In this document: piece after piece, positions 25,301 to 37,306 of the stretch
Layout: the number at the start of each line of letters is the position of its first letter
Numbering within the stretch: position 1 is the first letter of the stretch
DNA from: Anaeramoeba flamelloides
Taxonomy: Eukaryota > Metamonada > Anaeramoebidae
NCBI GenBank assembly: GCA_027625915.1
Contig: JANTQA010000042.1
Span: forward strand, 632,001-696,000
Direction of reading: 5' to 3'
DNA: 64,000 nucleotides
Made by a program: the position numbers and the translations under genes
Notes under the pieces: model-generated
Seen by the model: only the letters and a program-made list of their open reading frames with translations
Told to the model about the DNA's origin: nothing
Database searches by the model: none

Positions 25301-26535
25301 AAATAATAACTAATAAACAAGTTTGAATTATTTTTAATCCAATAACAATAAAACAAAGATTAAATATGTTAAGACATTTTAATATCATTTTTCAAGTTTT
25401 AAAATATTTTGAAACAAATAAAATTAAATTTCAAATTCATAATTTTAATAAAAAAAAAATTAATGAACACAGCTATTTTAAAAAAGTGTGTACTAAAAGT
25501 ATTAAACAGTGTTACCCAAACTACTTGGCTTTTGTGAAAAAAAAAAAAAAAAAAAAAAAAACAGTTAGAGAAACACCCTTTAAAACAGCTACTCTATAGA
25601 GTTTTTTTTTTTTTTTTTTATAATAACGGTTTATTATTCAAAAGTATCAATATTTCTAAATGATTATTTCTCAAAATTTTAAATTTCTTGTAATTTTCAA
25701 TATTACACAAAAGAAAAGATCATTTTTTTTTTGGATATTTCCTTTCTACGAATAATCATGATACATTACTATTTCAAAACTAATTAAAAGAATTTAACTT
25801 TAATGAAATATTTTTAAATCTGACAGTTTGAAATTGTTTTCATTAATTAATAATCTTGAAATCTTTAATTTTACACTTAAATACCCCTTTTCTAAATTTA
25901 AGTAAAATGGCACTTAGAGTGTAATTAACACTTCTTCAATAATAATAAAAGATCAATTTTTAAGATCTTCAATGATTAAATATTTTGTTGGTTTATTTTT
26001 CTTATATTTTTAAAAATAAGATTAGATTTTCCAAAGTTATTTGATCATACAAAGTTTAAAAAAATTTTATATTTGAAAAAAATTAAGTAAAATATTTCAT
26101 TTTATCCTTTATCAAAAGAAAGAAAAATGATCAAAACCCTGTTTCAAATTTTGATAAAAGATCAAAAATAATTCAAAGATCTAAAGAAATTAACTCAAAC
26201 AATAAATTATTTTTTTATTTTGAAATAATTAATAGAGTCCTAATGTTGATTTAACCGATATGGGCCCACACTTTAATTTAACAAAAAGAAGAATCCAAAT
26301 GGCTTCAAGTGATTTAACAAAAACTGCAACTTGGGTCCACCCAAGTTTAAGACCAAAAAAAGTTAAAAATGTTTCACGTAATAAACTTGGCGATAAAGTT
26401 GGAAGAATTCATATGGGAAAACAAAATTATAATTCAATAGCAACCAGAAAAATGAAGGCTTTTAAGAAAAACAAATCAAAGAATCAAAAATATTCTCAAA
26501 ATAATAATAGAAGAAATAAAAATAAAATAATTTAA
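22323..26535 (+). CDS. RPF2: RPF2, Brix-domain 60S ribosome assembly factor
   Basis: Three exons: 22323-22721, about 22891-23121 and 26236-26535, giving about 309 aa (human RPF2 is 306). Exon 1 codes KRTKGVHRRR and the Brix start, including DETSLEFLCNKNDCGLFVLGS and HTKKRPHNLVVGR. Exon 2 codes QKPLLVFNGDGF and KNLFIDLFKGVVVQSI. Exon 3 codes DMGPHFNLTKRRIQMASSDL and the diagnostic tail GRIHMGKQNYNSIATRKMKA. With RRS1, RPF2 recruits the 5S RNP to pre-60S particles in the nucleolus. Intron 2 is 3114 nt (GTAAAA...AATAG) and holds a foldback element. Oddity: the only AG near exon 2 (22888-22889, before a five-G run) is one base out of phase with exon 1, as if the run were one G too long. Start is the first ATG. 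Confidence 0.93.
23744..24289. mobile_element. foldback (hairpin) element, copy A, in RPF2 intron
   Basis: The ends AGGTTTA and TAAACCT are followed by long, imperfect inverted arms. Left-arm landmarks are GAAAAAAGATTATCTTGTGT and GTGGCCACTTGTTAAT; right-arm complements run from about 24160. The 546-bp element can fold into one hairpin. It has no coding capacity. No clear target duplication was found. A relative lies at 32106-32662. Confidence 0.75.
24543..24763 (+). other. coding-looking islet in RPF2 intron 2, unidentified
   Basis: After an A-run ending in AG there are about 35 codons of unusually mixed composition (VETESRTVFNKPNHFSEKIY and onwards), which then dissolve into Phe/Lys-rich AT sequence. 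There is no ATG at its start. It could be a gene fragment or an alternative exon; it is not needed for RPF2, whose exons 2 and 3 join in phase without it. Confidence 0.25.
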
Positions 26536-27245
26536 TAAATTAATTGATTAGATATTCATTTTTTATTTTTAATTTATTCATTTGTTCTTTTTTCTTTTCT
26601 TTTTTTTTTTTTTTATTTGTTTGAAGTTTCTTCTGTATCAAAATCTTCTGTCTCATGAGGGAAAAATGTTATAAAGTATTAATCTTGTAATGGAATTATT
26701 TTTCAAAACTTTTGGAGGATTTTTTATCTAACACCTTCAATTTTCTTGAAATAGTCTTTGAACTAGACTGTTAATTTATCTATCAAAAAGTTGGGAAATT
26801 TATTTTAGATTGTAATTGTGATTTTTTTCTTTTGGAATATTTTTGTTTTTTTCTTTTATCTTATCAAAAAGAAATTGATGATAATTGAATCCATAAGTTA
26901 GACATCAAAAACAAGTTAAAACAGTTATTACAAAAAAAAAAAATAACCTTTTTTATTCTAATACATTTTTCAATTAATAACTTATTTTCTTTTCAACCTC
27001 TTCGTAGAATTTCATCCTTTAAATTTCGATAAAAATCATTGTTTGTTTTGGATCAGTTGAAAATTCAACTTTAATTTGATAAAATTTAAATTTTGACCAA
27101 ATTTTCAAATAGTAACACAATTGTAAAAATAATTTCAAAAGATCACACAAAATATAATATTATCCTAACCAATAAAAACAAAAATTCTTTGCAAAAAATT
27201 CAAAAATTTTTTTTAACCTTGAAAAAGTAAAAAAAAATAAGTTGC

Positions 27246-27999
27246 TTAAGGGATTAGCCCCACCCATATATTTCTCTATAATCAAAGTTTGTTGTAATTG
27301 GGTGGAAATGATATTAGTGAACCATGGCCCAAATAGCTCAAAAAAATCTATTATAAATCTTATTGCACAATAAATTATTACATTTTTTACTAAGGATCAC
27401 AATTAAAAAAGTTTCATTTTGAAATTTTTTTTTTTAATTCCTTTTCCTAATCTAAAAATAAAAACCCAAAATACAGTATTCCAGTATTTAATAATTTATA
27501 TTTAGAACTTCCAAAAGTAACTATTTTTTTAATTTTTTAATTTCAAAGATTAACTCAATAATTATCAACATAAAAACCCAAAGACTGATTAGTTTTGTTC
27601 CCTTTTGATAAAAATACTTGTAGCATCAATATATTTGCATGATTTGAGAAATAATTTGTCAAAAAACTTTATTGGTTAATTATTTAATTTTTTTAAAAAA
27701 ACGAATTTTTTAGCAACTAATCTACATTTCGCCACAAATTTAAGAAAGATATTTTGTATCTTTGTAGTCTGAATATTGATAATTCAACCTTTACATTTGG
27801 CGAAATGCAGATTTTATTATGAAATTGTTGAGTATTTTACGAATACATAGATCATTTTTAATTGATGAGAACAACAAATATTACTAATTGACTAATCGAT
27901 TTTTTAGAGACATTTGAACCATGTAACACTAATTTGGTTATGACCAATAACAACATACTTTGATCCTAGGCTTCTCCTTGGTAGACGCTAATCCCTTAA
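27246..27999. mobile_element. TTAA-flanked MITE, copy 1
   Basis: The ends read TTAA-GGGATTAGC and GCTAATCCC-TTAA, perfect 13-bp inverted repeats including TTAA. Imperfect inverted similarity continues inward (ATCAAAGT(T/A)TGTTGT on both sides). The length is 754 bp with no transposase frame. TTAA duplication is the hallmark of piggyBac-type integration, though these ends begin GGG rather than the usual CC(C/T). A second copy is at 59277-60031. Confidence 0.8.
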
Positions 28000-30900
28000 C
28001 CCCCCCCTGTTTATGTTTCGAATTAGTTAAATTTCTTTTTAGCTTAGTTTTTTTTTCCAAAATTTATAAAATTCAAAAGAAAAATATTTTTTTTTCATTG
28101 TTTGAAGATTATTTTATTATATTAAATAATATTTAAAAGTTTATTAATTTATTTTTTTATTTTGGGTTAATTACATTATTTAGTAAAGAATTTTTATTGA
28201 GGTAATCGAATAAATCAATTTTTTTTTTTTGTTGGGTTTTGAATTATTTTCTTTTTTTTTAAATTCGAGATATAGAAAATTATTTAATTTAAACTTTCAA
28301 TTTTAACCTAAAGAAATAAATTTCATGTTTTCTCTTGAAATTTAATATTTTATCAAAATTTTGGTTTAAAAAAAGATAATTCGAAATCACTATCCCATTT
28401 TAAGTTGTTTCGTTGATTATAAAAGTTACAAAATTATTGAAAGGTTATTAATAATAAACCAATGTATTGTGTTTTGAATTACTATTATTATAATAAAATT
28501 ACTCATTTCAAAATTCAAAAATAAATAAAAATCTTTAAAAAAATTAGAAAAAAAATATTATTTTTTTTATCAAAGATCAAAAAAAAAAAATATCATACTT
28601 TATTTATCTTTGAATTATTTCAACTTTTTATTATAACTAAAATCCCGTTTAAAGAAATAGAATAAAATAAAACCATCAACATAACAAGACCCCCCTTGAA
28701 TATCCAATTTAAAACTTGATGAAATTTGGTTAAACGTGTAGGACCTGAATGGACTAATTCTTACAACCAAATACCAATCTTTATTGTGTCTGATTTGGAA
28801 ACAAACAATTTGCTATGTGAAGAGTTTGGTCTGGAAGAACAAGAAATATGATATTTTTGGATTTGATATAAGATAATATTGAGAATTTCGAAGAATGATT
28901 GTTTGTAATATTTTAAAACTAGAACAATATCATTATTTTGAGTCTTGAAGGGGATCCAAAACAAGAAATTTTAAAAAGGGGATAGTTTAACAAATGAAAA
29001 AATAATTTACTAGATATTTTTTCGAACCCGGACTCTAATTCTACACTAGATAGAATAATAAAAGAACAAATAAAATTAAATAAGTAAAAGCCAAATAATT
29101 AAAATGATATTTTAACCGTTACTTTGAAGAACACGCTATTTAATGTACCCCCCCATTCAATTATATAAAATATTGAAATTAATCAATTCTCTAAAAGACA
29201 AAATTTGATTTAACATTGCGCAAATATAAAAGGGATCATCCAACTTTTCATTATTCCCCATTTACCAGTCAATTTCCAAAAACACTCAAACATAAAAACT
29301 TGCATATATTGTGCGTTCTTAATAAGGACTCTTTATACACATTACTCTAAAATTTCGAGACTCAATTTCTAAAAAATAATAATTTTTTTTTCTAAACTCT
29401 GAAATTTATTTTTCCCACCTTTTAAAACTTTCAAATTAATTGTATTTCTCTCTTTTTTCTTTGAGAAAAGAATCCAAAAAACACATTTTTTTTTTATAAA
29501 TTGGATTTGTTTGTTTCGAAAATGGTAAAAAAGAACATTTCAATCAAGAAATTGTTTTGTTTTTAACAATGAGACGAAAATAACTCACTTTATTTACACT
29601 CTCCAAAAATCAAAGACTTTTTTCGAACTCTATTTGAACTAATAATTTAGTTTCCTTAACCAAATTATTTGCTCGAATATTTTAACAGTTGGTATGAGCG
29701 ATCTTTTGGAATTTATTAGATTTAATATCCCTCAAAAAAATTTGGTTAAAGTGTTCAAAAATAACTTTCAATAACTTTTTTAAATAGTAATTTATTAGTA
29801 AAATACAAATTATTTCATCCCAATTGGAATTGAAAATAAGAAGATACAAACGTTTTCCAACTTTGTTCAATAACCCAGAAGATTTCTTACAATTATTTGA
29901 TAGTAACAACAGTAACACTTATTTTTTTAAAGAGATAACCACTTTATCCCCTGCTTTAATCAAAAAATTTTTTACTCAAAATTTCTCAAATAAAATTTTC
30001 ATGTTTAAAAAAAAATAATAACATATTGAAAAAATTGTTTAATTAACTTTTAGAGGAAATTTTTATGTATAATTACATATAAAAAAAGAAAAATGGCATT
30101 TAATTTACTTCACAATTTTAACTAACCTGGATTTGTTATTTTAGCAATAATAAATCAAAATTCACATTCATTTTCGAAATTTTTTTGAATTAGAAATTAA
30201 ATTATTTATCAAAAAATTAGAGAAATAAAGTTTTGTCTGGTATAATTAAAAATTAAATTGTTTAAAGAAGAAGTAATTATATCAATTTTTAAAGATACGA
30301 TCAAGAAATAAAGGATTTACTATGATTATTTTTTGATAATTTTTTTTTTTAATTATTGAGATACAATTTTATCAATTGGATTTGGTTTATTATACTAGGG
30401 CATCTGAAACTCCCGTATTTATTCAAATAACTAGTTATTTGGTAATAAAATGATTTGAGTGATATAATTTATCAGAAATGATTACACTAAAAATTTTCGA
30501 TATGTTCGCCTTACTTAATTTATTACTTTTATATTATTTTTAAAAATTTTTTAACAGTGGAGAGATCTTTAAAGTCAACCCATGAATTTTTACAAAGCAA
30601 TTTAGTAAATGGAAATGAGTTTTAAAAGATGAATATTTATAATTTCAACTTTCTAGTTCTGAAAATCTAATGGTCTCCAAATTTACAACCCCCGAATAAT
30701 ATATATATACTAGGTGCGGTTCCAGGTTTTTTTGACTCTTACCTAATCAATATTCAATTTATTATGAGTTACAAGAGTATTCAATAGTGATTAAAAATTA
30801 TTTTAAATCTTTTTTTTCTTCTTAAATCTGAATTTATGAGTTTAACCACTCTAAATTGGGGTTTAATTATTGGAATTTAAACTTTAGATTTGCCAGTTGA

Positions 30901-32105
30901 ATTTTTTTATTTTTATTTTTATTTGGATCTTATAAAAACATTATTTTATTTTTTTTTGGTAACCTGGGTGAAAAGTAAAATAAAAATTTCAATTAACAAC
31001 ATATGAATCAATTTTTAGGTTATGGAATTGTCCACCCTATAACAAAGTGAGATTAGAGTGGTTTAAAGACACAGTAGGACTATGATACCTAAAATTCAAA
31101 AAAATCTAAAAAATATATTCATCCAAGATAACAATAAATAACTGAAAACGAAAATTTTAAAAAAAATAAAATAATAAAAGAAAAAAATTCTTTCTTTCTA
31201 CTGGTTAATACAAATCACAAATTCATGTTCAAAACAATGGATAAGATCTTAAATAACCACTTCCATATAAGTGTAATAAAATTTGGCCCAATCGCGGCTA
31301 CAAACATTAAAAAAAAAAAAAAATCAAATGGTTTATTTACATACCTCTCTAATATATGTCCCTAAGACCCTAAAAAATACTAAAAATGGAAAACTGAACA
31401 AATACTTTCCTTTAAAAAAATTAAATAAACTAAATGAAAAAATAAAAATAAATAAAGTTTCCAGTTAACCTTATACTTGAAAACTTTTTTTGTCAAAATA
31501 ATTGAATTCAAACTTGAAATTATATATATATATAATTTAAATATCTTATTTAAACTCATTTACTCAAACAAATTCTAAATTATGGGAATTTTATTTTCCC
31601 AAAAGAGACCAATATGGTCTTCATTTTTTTTTTATTTTTAAATGGTAAAATTAAACAAAAATTTATTTAAAAAAGATTAACTCTCTGGAAAATAAACTAA
31701 TTTAATATATTGACTTATTCTTTGATTTCAAAATTTTTTCAAAATCATTTTTTCAAAAAAAAATAAAAAAGTGCTAGTAGTTTGAAAAAATATTAAAAAT
31801 ATTAAAAAGTTGAAAGTGTTTTTACCCAAAAAAAAAATTATCCTAGTGGTTAGTTGAATTAAGTTATAAGCTATATTTCGAAAAATATTAATCAGAAAAA
31901 AATAGTACTTTTTTATAAATAGGGCATATTTAAACTTCGACTAATAAATTCGTTTTTTGGAAGAAGAAAAAGAAAAGATATCCAACATTATATAACCACT
32001 ATTCAAATTGATACCATATTGAAGATCGACCAGCTAAATATAAAATAAAATTGTTCCACACCTAATACATGTGTAATCTTTTTTCATTCTTTAGTCATTC
32101 TCAAT

Positions 32106-32662
32106 CTTAAGGTTTACAATCCCCTAAATTTGAAAAAAGATTATCTTAGGTATGGTGTAATGACTTGTTAATTTGGTTTTTATCTGATCAATCTTGTGCT
32201 TGGTATGGGTTTTAATAGTGTTTCAATATAGCAATTTTTGACAATTTATTTTTGTTTTTTCCGAAATCCGAATTGAAGAGTGTAAGACTAATCTATCGGA
32301 AGTTAAGTTATAAACAAATGTGGTTTGTGGTTTTTTGATTGAAATTTTTTTATTAGTTTTGGTTTTATTTGGATCTTTTAAAAAACAAATTTTTTTCTTA
32401 TGTTAATTGAATAAAAAGTAAACCAGAATTTTCAACAAAGCAAAAATCTACATTTATTTTTAAACACCTAACTAATCTATTAATCTTACATTCTTCAATT
32501 CAGATTTCGGAAAAAAAAATAAATTGTCAAAAATTGCCATATTGAAACATTATTAAAACTCATACCAAGCACAAGATCGATCAGCTAAAAACCAAATTAA
32601 AAAGTGGCCACACTCTACACAAGTTAATCTTTTGTCAAATTTCTGGGATTGTCAACCTTAAG
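32106..32662. mobile_element. foldback (hairpin) element, copy B, upstream of ankyrin gene
   Basis: The ends CTTAAGGTTTAC and GTCAACCTTAAG carry long inverted arms sharing the GAAAAAAGATTATCTT, GTGGCCAC and CTTGGTATGG landmarks of copy A at 23744-24289. It ends about 100 bp before the ankyrin start codon, so it lies within or next to that promoter. Confidence 0.75.
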
Positions 32663-32765
32663 ATAACAATATTTTGAATAATATAATTTTTTCTTTCAAA
32701 ACTTTATTCATTTTTTTTTCTTTTTTCAATTTTGAAATCCAAAACAAAAAACCAAACAATCCAAA

Positions 32766-35606
32766 ATGGAACTTGAAGATGAAGAGTATTATTACAAGAG
32801 GAAAAAAATAAACCACTTAAAAGAAATCCAAGCGAACTTAACGAGAAAAACTGTGAATAACAAATTTAAAAACTTTCGAACCAGGCTTCATTGGCTATGT
32901 TTGCAAACCAAGTGCCCAGAATTAACAACCTTTCAAACACTAGTCTCGTTAGGGGCAGACTTGAATGTCCACGATCCAGAGTATGATCAATCAACGCCAC
33001 TCTTACTTCTCTGTCGCAAGCTAGAAGAGTTTACACCAAAGCATGAAGAGGCAATGATTTATTTAGTTTCCAAAGGAGCAAACCCCTTTATTAAGGATCA
33101 AAACCAACGATCTTGTATTTTGCTGTTAGAGTTATCTCAGTTCCAATCACTGATGAAAAAAGTGATTGTCAAATTTTTAGGGTATGGATGCTCAGTAATA
33201 AATACTTCAAAAAACAAAAATAATAAAAAAGTCTCTTCCTTTCTCAAACTATGGAATTTAATCTTGTATGGGAAGGCTAACCAATTAAATATGGTCTTTT
33301 ATGCAAACAAAAACAAGAACCAAAGCAAAAAGTATCGAAAAGTGGACAACATTGCAACCAAGCCATTGGACGGATATACAAAAACAACCGCCCTGCATGC
33401 TGTCTGCCTCTATGACGAAAAAAAAAGAAAAAGCAACCCAACGGGCCAATGGCTCCGGAATTTGTGCTCTCGAGGGGCAGACGTTAATTGCAAAATGTAT
33501 TTAAATTTGACACCATTACATTTGCTTGTCCTCCGTGAAGATCTAACATCCGTGAACAGTGCAACTTTTAAGGACATCACGTTTTTAGTTGCCAAGGGGG
33601 CGAATGTCAACGCAACTACTCTAGGAAGCCACAGGACTGCATTACATTTTTATTGTAATTTAAAAAACGCGCAATTGGAAATTATTAAATACTTTGTGAA
33701 GAATAATTATAAAATTAATGCAAAGGACGTTTTAAAATTCACCATTTTGCATACTGTAGCCAAACAAGAAAAGCCAAATTTTGCAATTGTCAAATATTTG
33801 GTTGAAAAAGGTTGCCAAATAAATGCACAAACACATGTTACAAAGAGGTCTGTTCTTCATTGGGTTTCACACCGAAACGATTCCAATATCGCACTCATAG
33901 AATATTTGATTGAAAATGGTGCCGATATCAATTTACAAGACTCACACGGATCCACCGTTCTTCATAATATATGTTACTATGAAGATCCAAACATCGAGTT
34001 TATCAAATATTTGATTGAGAAGGGTATTAATTTAAAACTGATCAATAGCCAAAAGGCAAACGCATTACATTTGTTATGCTACAACAACAATTCATTGGAA
34101 ATTAGGAAACTGTTAATTGAAAATGGCATCGATGTCAATTCTCAAATGAAAAATGGGCTAACTGCTTTACATTTGCTGTGTAATTTAAAAGACAAAGAAA
34201 TCATTTACCAGTCGATGGAATACTTTATCCAAAAGGGCGCGAATGTAAATGTGAAAACCAAAAACGAGCAATCAACACCCTTGCATTTTATTTGCAACCA
34301 AGGAAGATTATCCATCAAATTAATCAAATTATTAGTTGAAAATGGGGCAGACGTTAATTGTATTGATCACGAGCAACTTAGCCCATTGAGTTATGTTTGC
34401 AGACATACGAACCCAAATCTTGAAATTTTGAAATATTTGATTGCAAATGGCGCAAAGGCAAAATTATCCGATTCCAAAGGAATCACCCCTCTTCATTTAA
34501 TTTGCACCGAAGAGAAACCCAATATGGACATTATTCAATTATTTGTTTCAAACGGCGCCGATGTTAATGCGCAAAGTAAAACATTTTTATCCTCTCCTTT
34601 GCATTTTCTTTGCAATAACGATGAGCCGCCACTGGAAATAATAAAATACTTGATTCAAAACAAAGTAAACCCAAGTATTAAAGATCAAGACGACGAAACC
34701 CCCCTACATCGCTTATGTAATAGGGAGAACCCACCAATAGATGTAATCAAATATCTGATTGAAAGTAAAGCCGATATTCATGCCGCGACTAAGAATACCC
34801 TATGGACGCCCTTGCATTTCCTATGCTATCACACAAACCCAAACAAAGATTTAATCAATTTTTTCATTCAAAAAGGTGCAAATCTCAATGCTCAAAAAAG
34901 GGATTTAATGACCCCATTGCACATGATTTGTATGAGAGATGACCCTAACTTTGAAATCATTAAATTACTTGTTGAAAATGGTTCAGACCCAACTTTAAAA
35001 GACGAAAATAATTGGTCAATATTACAGCATATTACTTTAAAACCAAATCCCTCTTTTGAAATAATTAAATATTTGATCCAGAAAGGTGTATCTGTACATT
35101 CAGAAGACCGGTACCAAAAAAGCCCTTTAAATTATATTTGCAATAAAAAGAAACCCTCCTTTGAGTTAATTAAATTGTTGATCGATAACAATGCTGATCT
35201 AAATGTACCTTCATATGTTGAAAAAACAACCCCTCTGCATATGCTTTGCCAAAATGAAAATACCTCTTTACCAATTATAAAATATTGTATCGAAAATGGT
35301 TCAAAAATAAACACAAAAGACCACCAGCTTAATACACCCTTACATTTTATCTGTAAATTGAAAAATCCTAATTTGCAAATTGTCAATTTTTTAATTCAAA
35401 ATGGGGCTGATGTTAATGGGGCGAATATTACTAAAGACACACCTTTACATATTTCTTGTAAAAAAAACAGACCTAACATAGATTTAATTAAATCATTAAT
35501 CCAAGTTAATGCCAATACTAATTTTACCAATTATAAAAATCAAACACCTTTGCTTATTTTATTTTTAAAAACATTCGAAATCCGTGATTTGTTATGGAAT
35601 TTTTAA
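32766..35606 (+). CDS. ankyrin-repeat protein, about 23 repeats
   Basis: This is a 946-aa single-exon protein made almost entirely of ankyrin repeats from residue about 38 to the end (23 full units and one truncated). Units typically read TPLHFLCN--NP--EIIKYLIENGADVN, with a period of 35-36 residues rather than 33 and Cys where most ankyrins have Ala (LHxLC for LHLAA). Repeat 3 is followed by a Lys/Asn-rich insert at about 145-195. There is no signal peptide, membrane segment or other domain, so it is probably a soluble binding scaffold. The array runs to within 20 residues of the stop with no capping domain. The N-terminal 37 residues are acidic then basic. The start is the first ATG after an AT-rich leader; a hairpin element ends about 100 bp upstream. 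The partner is unknown. Confidence 0.92.
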   Translation: MELEDEEYYYKRKKINHLKEIQANLTRKTVNNKFKNFRTRLHWLCLQTKCPELTTFQTLVSLGADLNVHDPEYDQSTPLLLLCRKLEEFTPKHEEAMIYLVSKGANPFIKDQNQRSCILLLELSQFQSLMKKVIVKFLGYGCSVINTSKNKNNKKVSSFLKLWNLILYGKANQLNMVFYANKNKNQSKKYRKVDNIATKPLDGYTKTTALHAVCLYDEKKRKSNPTGQWLRNLCSRGADVNCKMYLNLTPLHLLVLREDLTSVNSATFKDITFLVAKGANVNATTLGSHRTALHFYCNLKNAQLEIIKYFVKNNYKINAKDVLKFTILHTVAKQEKPNFAIVKYLVEKGCQINAQTHVTKRSVLHWVSHRNDSNIALIEYLIENGADINLQDSHGSTVLHNICYYEDPNIEFIKYLIEKGINLKLINSQKANALHLLCYNNNSLEIRKLLIENGIDVNSQMKNGLTALHLLCNLKDKEIIYQSMEYFIQKGANVNVKTKNEQSTPLHFICNQGRLSIKLIKLLVENGADVNCIDHEQLSPLSYVCRHTNPNLEILKYLIANGAKAKLSDSKGITPLHLICTEEKPNMDIIQLFVSNGADVNAQSKTFLSSPLHFLCNNDEPPLEIIKYLIQNKVNPSIKDQDDETPLHRLCNRENPPIDVIKYLIESKADIHAATKNTLWTPLHFLCYHTNPNKDLINFFIQKGANLNAQKRDLMTPLHMICMRDDPNFEIIKLLVENGSDPTLKDENNWSILQHITLKPNPSFEIIKYLIQKGVSVHSEDRYQKSPLNYICNKKKPSFELIKLLIDNNADLNVPSYVEKTTPLHMLCQNENTSLPIIKYCIENGSKINTKDHQLNTPLHFICKLKNPNLQIVNFLIQNGADVNGANITKDTPLHISCKKNRPNIDLIKSLIQVNANTNFTNYKNQTPLLILFLKTFEIRDLLWNF

Positions 35607-36517
35607 ATTATTATTTTATTACATTTAATTATTGTTATTATTGTTATCATTATCATTATTATTATTATTATTTTATTATATTTTATTTTTTTATTAATTT
35701 TACAAAATAATTATCAAATAGAATAGATTTAAAATTCGTATTATTGCTTTTTTTAATTTTTGAATTATATGCACTAATTTCAAACAAACACTAAAAATCT
35801 ATTAGTTGAAATAATTTAAACATTAGAATTTATTTTGTATTTTTTGTTTATTTTTTTTCTCAATTTTTAATAAATACTGATAAATGAATGAAAATATTAT
35901 AATTTTTTTTTCTTCAGATTCCAATATTAATATTTAAGGTTCGACATGTAGCACCCCCCCTTAAAAAATCATAATTTTTAATTTTTAAAATATCCATATT
36001 TAAACAAAAAACAACTCTAAACAACTCTTATTTATCTCTCGGTAGCCTATAACCGAACTCTTTTAAAGGTATTAATTTTTAAAAAAATGAAGATACCCAG
36101 TTTTAAAATATATTGTTTGAAGAATTTAATTTCCTCTGTCAACATCTTATTTAAAATTTTAAAACCAATTATCTTCAAGTTTTTTTAAAGGTGTTATACC
36201 CAATCTCTGAAACAATAACAACTCTACTTATTCACTCATATAAAAAAAAAAAAAAAAAAAAAGATTTGAATTATTACCATACTCGAAATAATATTACCAA
36301 TATCTGAATTATTAAAAAAATACACAAAAAACAATAAAAATAAAGAATAATATCAGGATAATATTAATTTCAATAATAATGATAATAATTAAAATCAAAA
36401 AAAAAACGAAAAACAATTTATTTATCAATATTTTACTTGATTAAAATTCAAGTAATAAAGTAAAATTAAAAAGAAAATATAAAAAAAGAAGAATATATAT
36501 ATTTTTTTATTATTTTG

Positions 36518-36791
36518 AATAAGATTAGAAAATAGGTCATGGAATGACCCACCTTTAATCTTATTTAAACCCATGGTAGATATACCATTTAATATTTGTT
36601 ACCAATCAAACAAATATAGAGGGTTGTTATATTTTCATTTCTGCACTGTTTTGTATAAAACATAGATGAAAATAATTAAATTATTATTTTTTGAGTTTCT
36701 TCAAAAAATAATTGGAATCACCCACTTATTAATATAAGCGCCCAACAGATTGGTATAACAATTATATTTATATAATAATTGTAAAGATTCC
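36518..36791. ncRNA. candidate structured RNA, chain of perfect hairpins
   Basis: Perfect stems follow one another with little between them. P1 is AATAAGATTA/TAATCTTATT (36518-36527 with 36556-36565), with GGTCAT/ATGACC inside. P2 is AACCC/GGGTT (36568-36572 with 36621-36625) and encloses ATGGTA/TACCAT and ATATTTGTT/AACAAATAT. Next is TATTTTCAT/ATGAAAATA (36630-36638 with 36666-36674), capped by TGTTTT/AAAACA. Next is a 12-bp stem at 36683-36694 with 36701-36712. Last, GGAATC/GATTCC (36714-36719 with 36786-36791) encloses CTTAT/ATAAG, CCAA/TTGG and ACAATTAT/ATAATTGT. There is no open frame. A T-run follows at about 36800. It matches no family I recognise; strand is undetermined. A cluster of AT palindromes without function is the alternative. 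Confidence 0.35.
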
Positions 36792-37032
36792 CCCACCAAT
36801 TTTGTTAAAAAAATTTTTTTTATAATTTTTTATATTTTTTTTGTCTAAATAATTTAAATTAATTCTAATAACATCACTAAATTAGATTTTGTTTTTAAAT
36901 AGAATAAAAATAAAAATCATTTTCTTTTTTAACTTTACTCTAATTAAATTTAAAATAATAATCTAATAATATTAAGACAATCAATTTTAATTATTTATTT
37001 AGTATTTTTATTTTATTTTCTATTTGTATTCA

Positions 37033-37096
37033 AATCTATCTCTATCCCTATCTCTATCTCTATCTCTATCTCTATCTCTATCTCTATCTCTATCTT
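37033..37096. repeat. (CTATCT)n microsatellite
   Basis: Tandem CTATCT hexamers with a few substitutions. The separate TCTA array lies about 100 bp on. Confidence 0.85.
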
Positions 37097-37194
37097 TATA
37101 TATCTATTTTAATTTTTATCTATTTTTTTTTATTATATTCTATTTATATTTCTAAATCTAAATCTAAATCTTGATTTTAATTTTATTATAGATA

Positions 37195-37306
<112 letters not shown>

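Larger units (their letters stand above)
26536..32765. other. intergenic with two MITEs
   Basis: Contains the TTAA element at 27246-27999 and foldback element B at 32106-32662. The remainder is AT-rich. Short frames at 28761-28964, 29682-30018 and 31283-31468 show no family features. No tRNA was found; a GGGTTCGAA string at about 29023 (minus strand) lacks tRNA pairing. Confidence 0.5.

Noticed and set aside
28761-28964. 67-codon frame, minus strand
   Set aside because: TTG start, no homology pattern, and AT-rich flanks without splice signals.
29015-29040. GGGTTCGAA string on the minus strand resembling a tRNA T-arm
   Set aside because: The flanks do not form a T-stem or acceptor stem, and no A-box or anticodon arm lies upstream.
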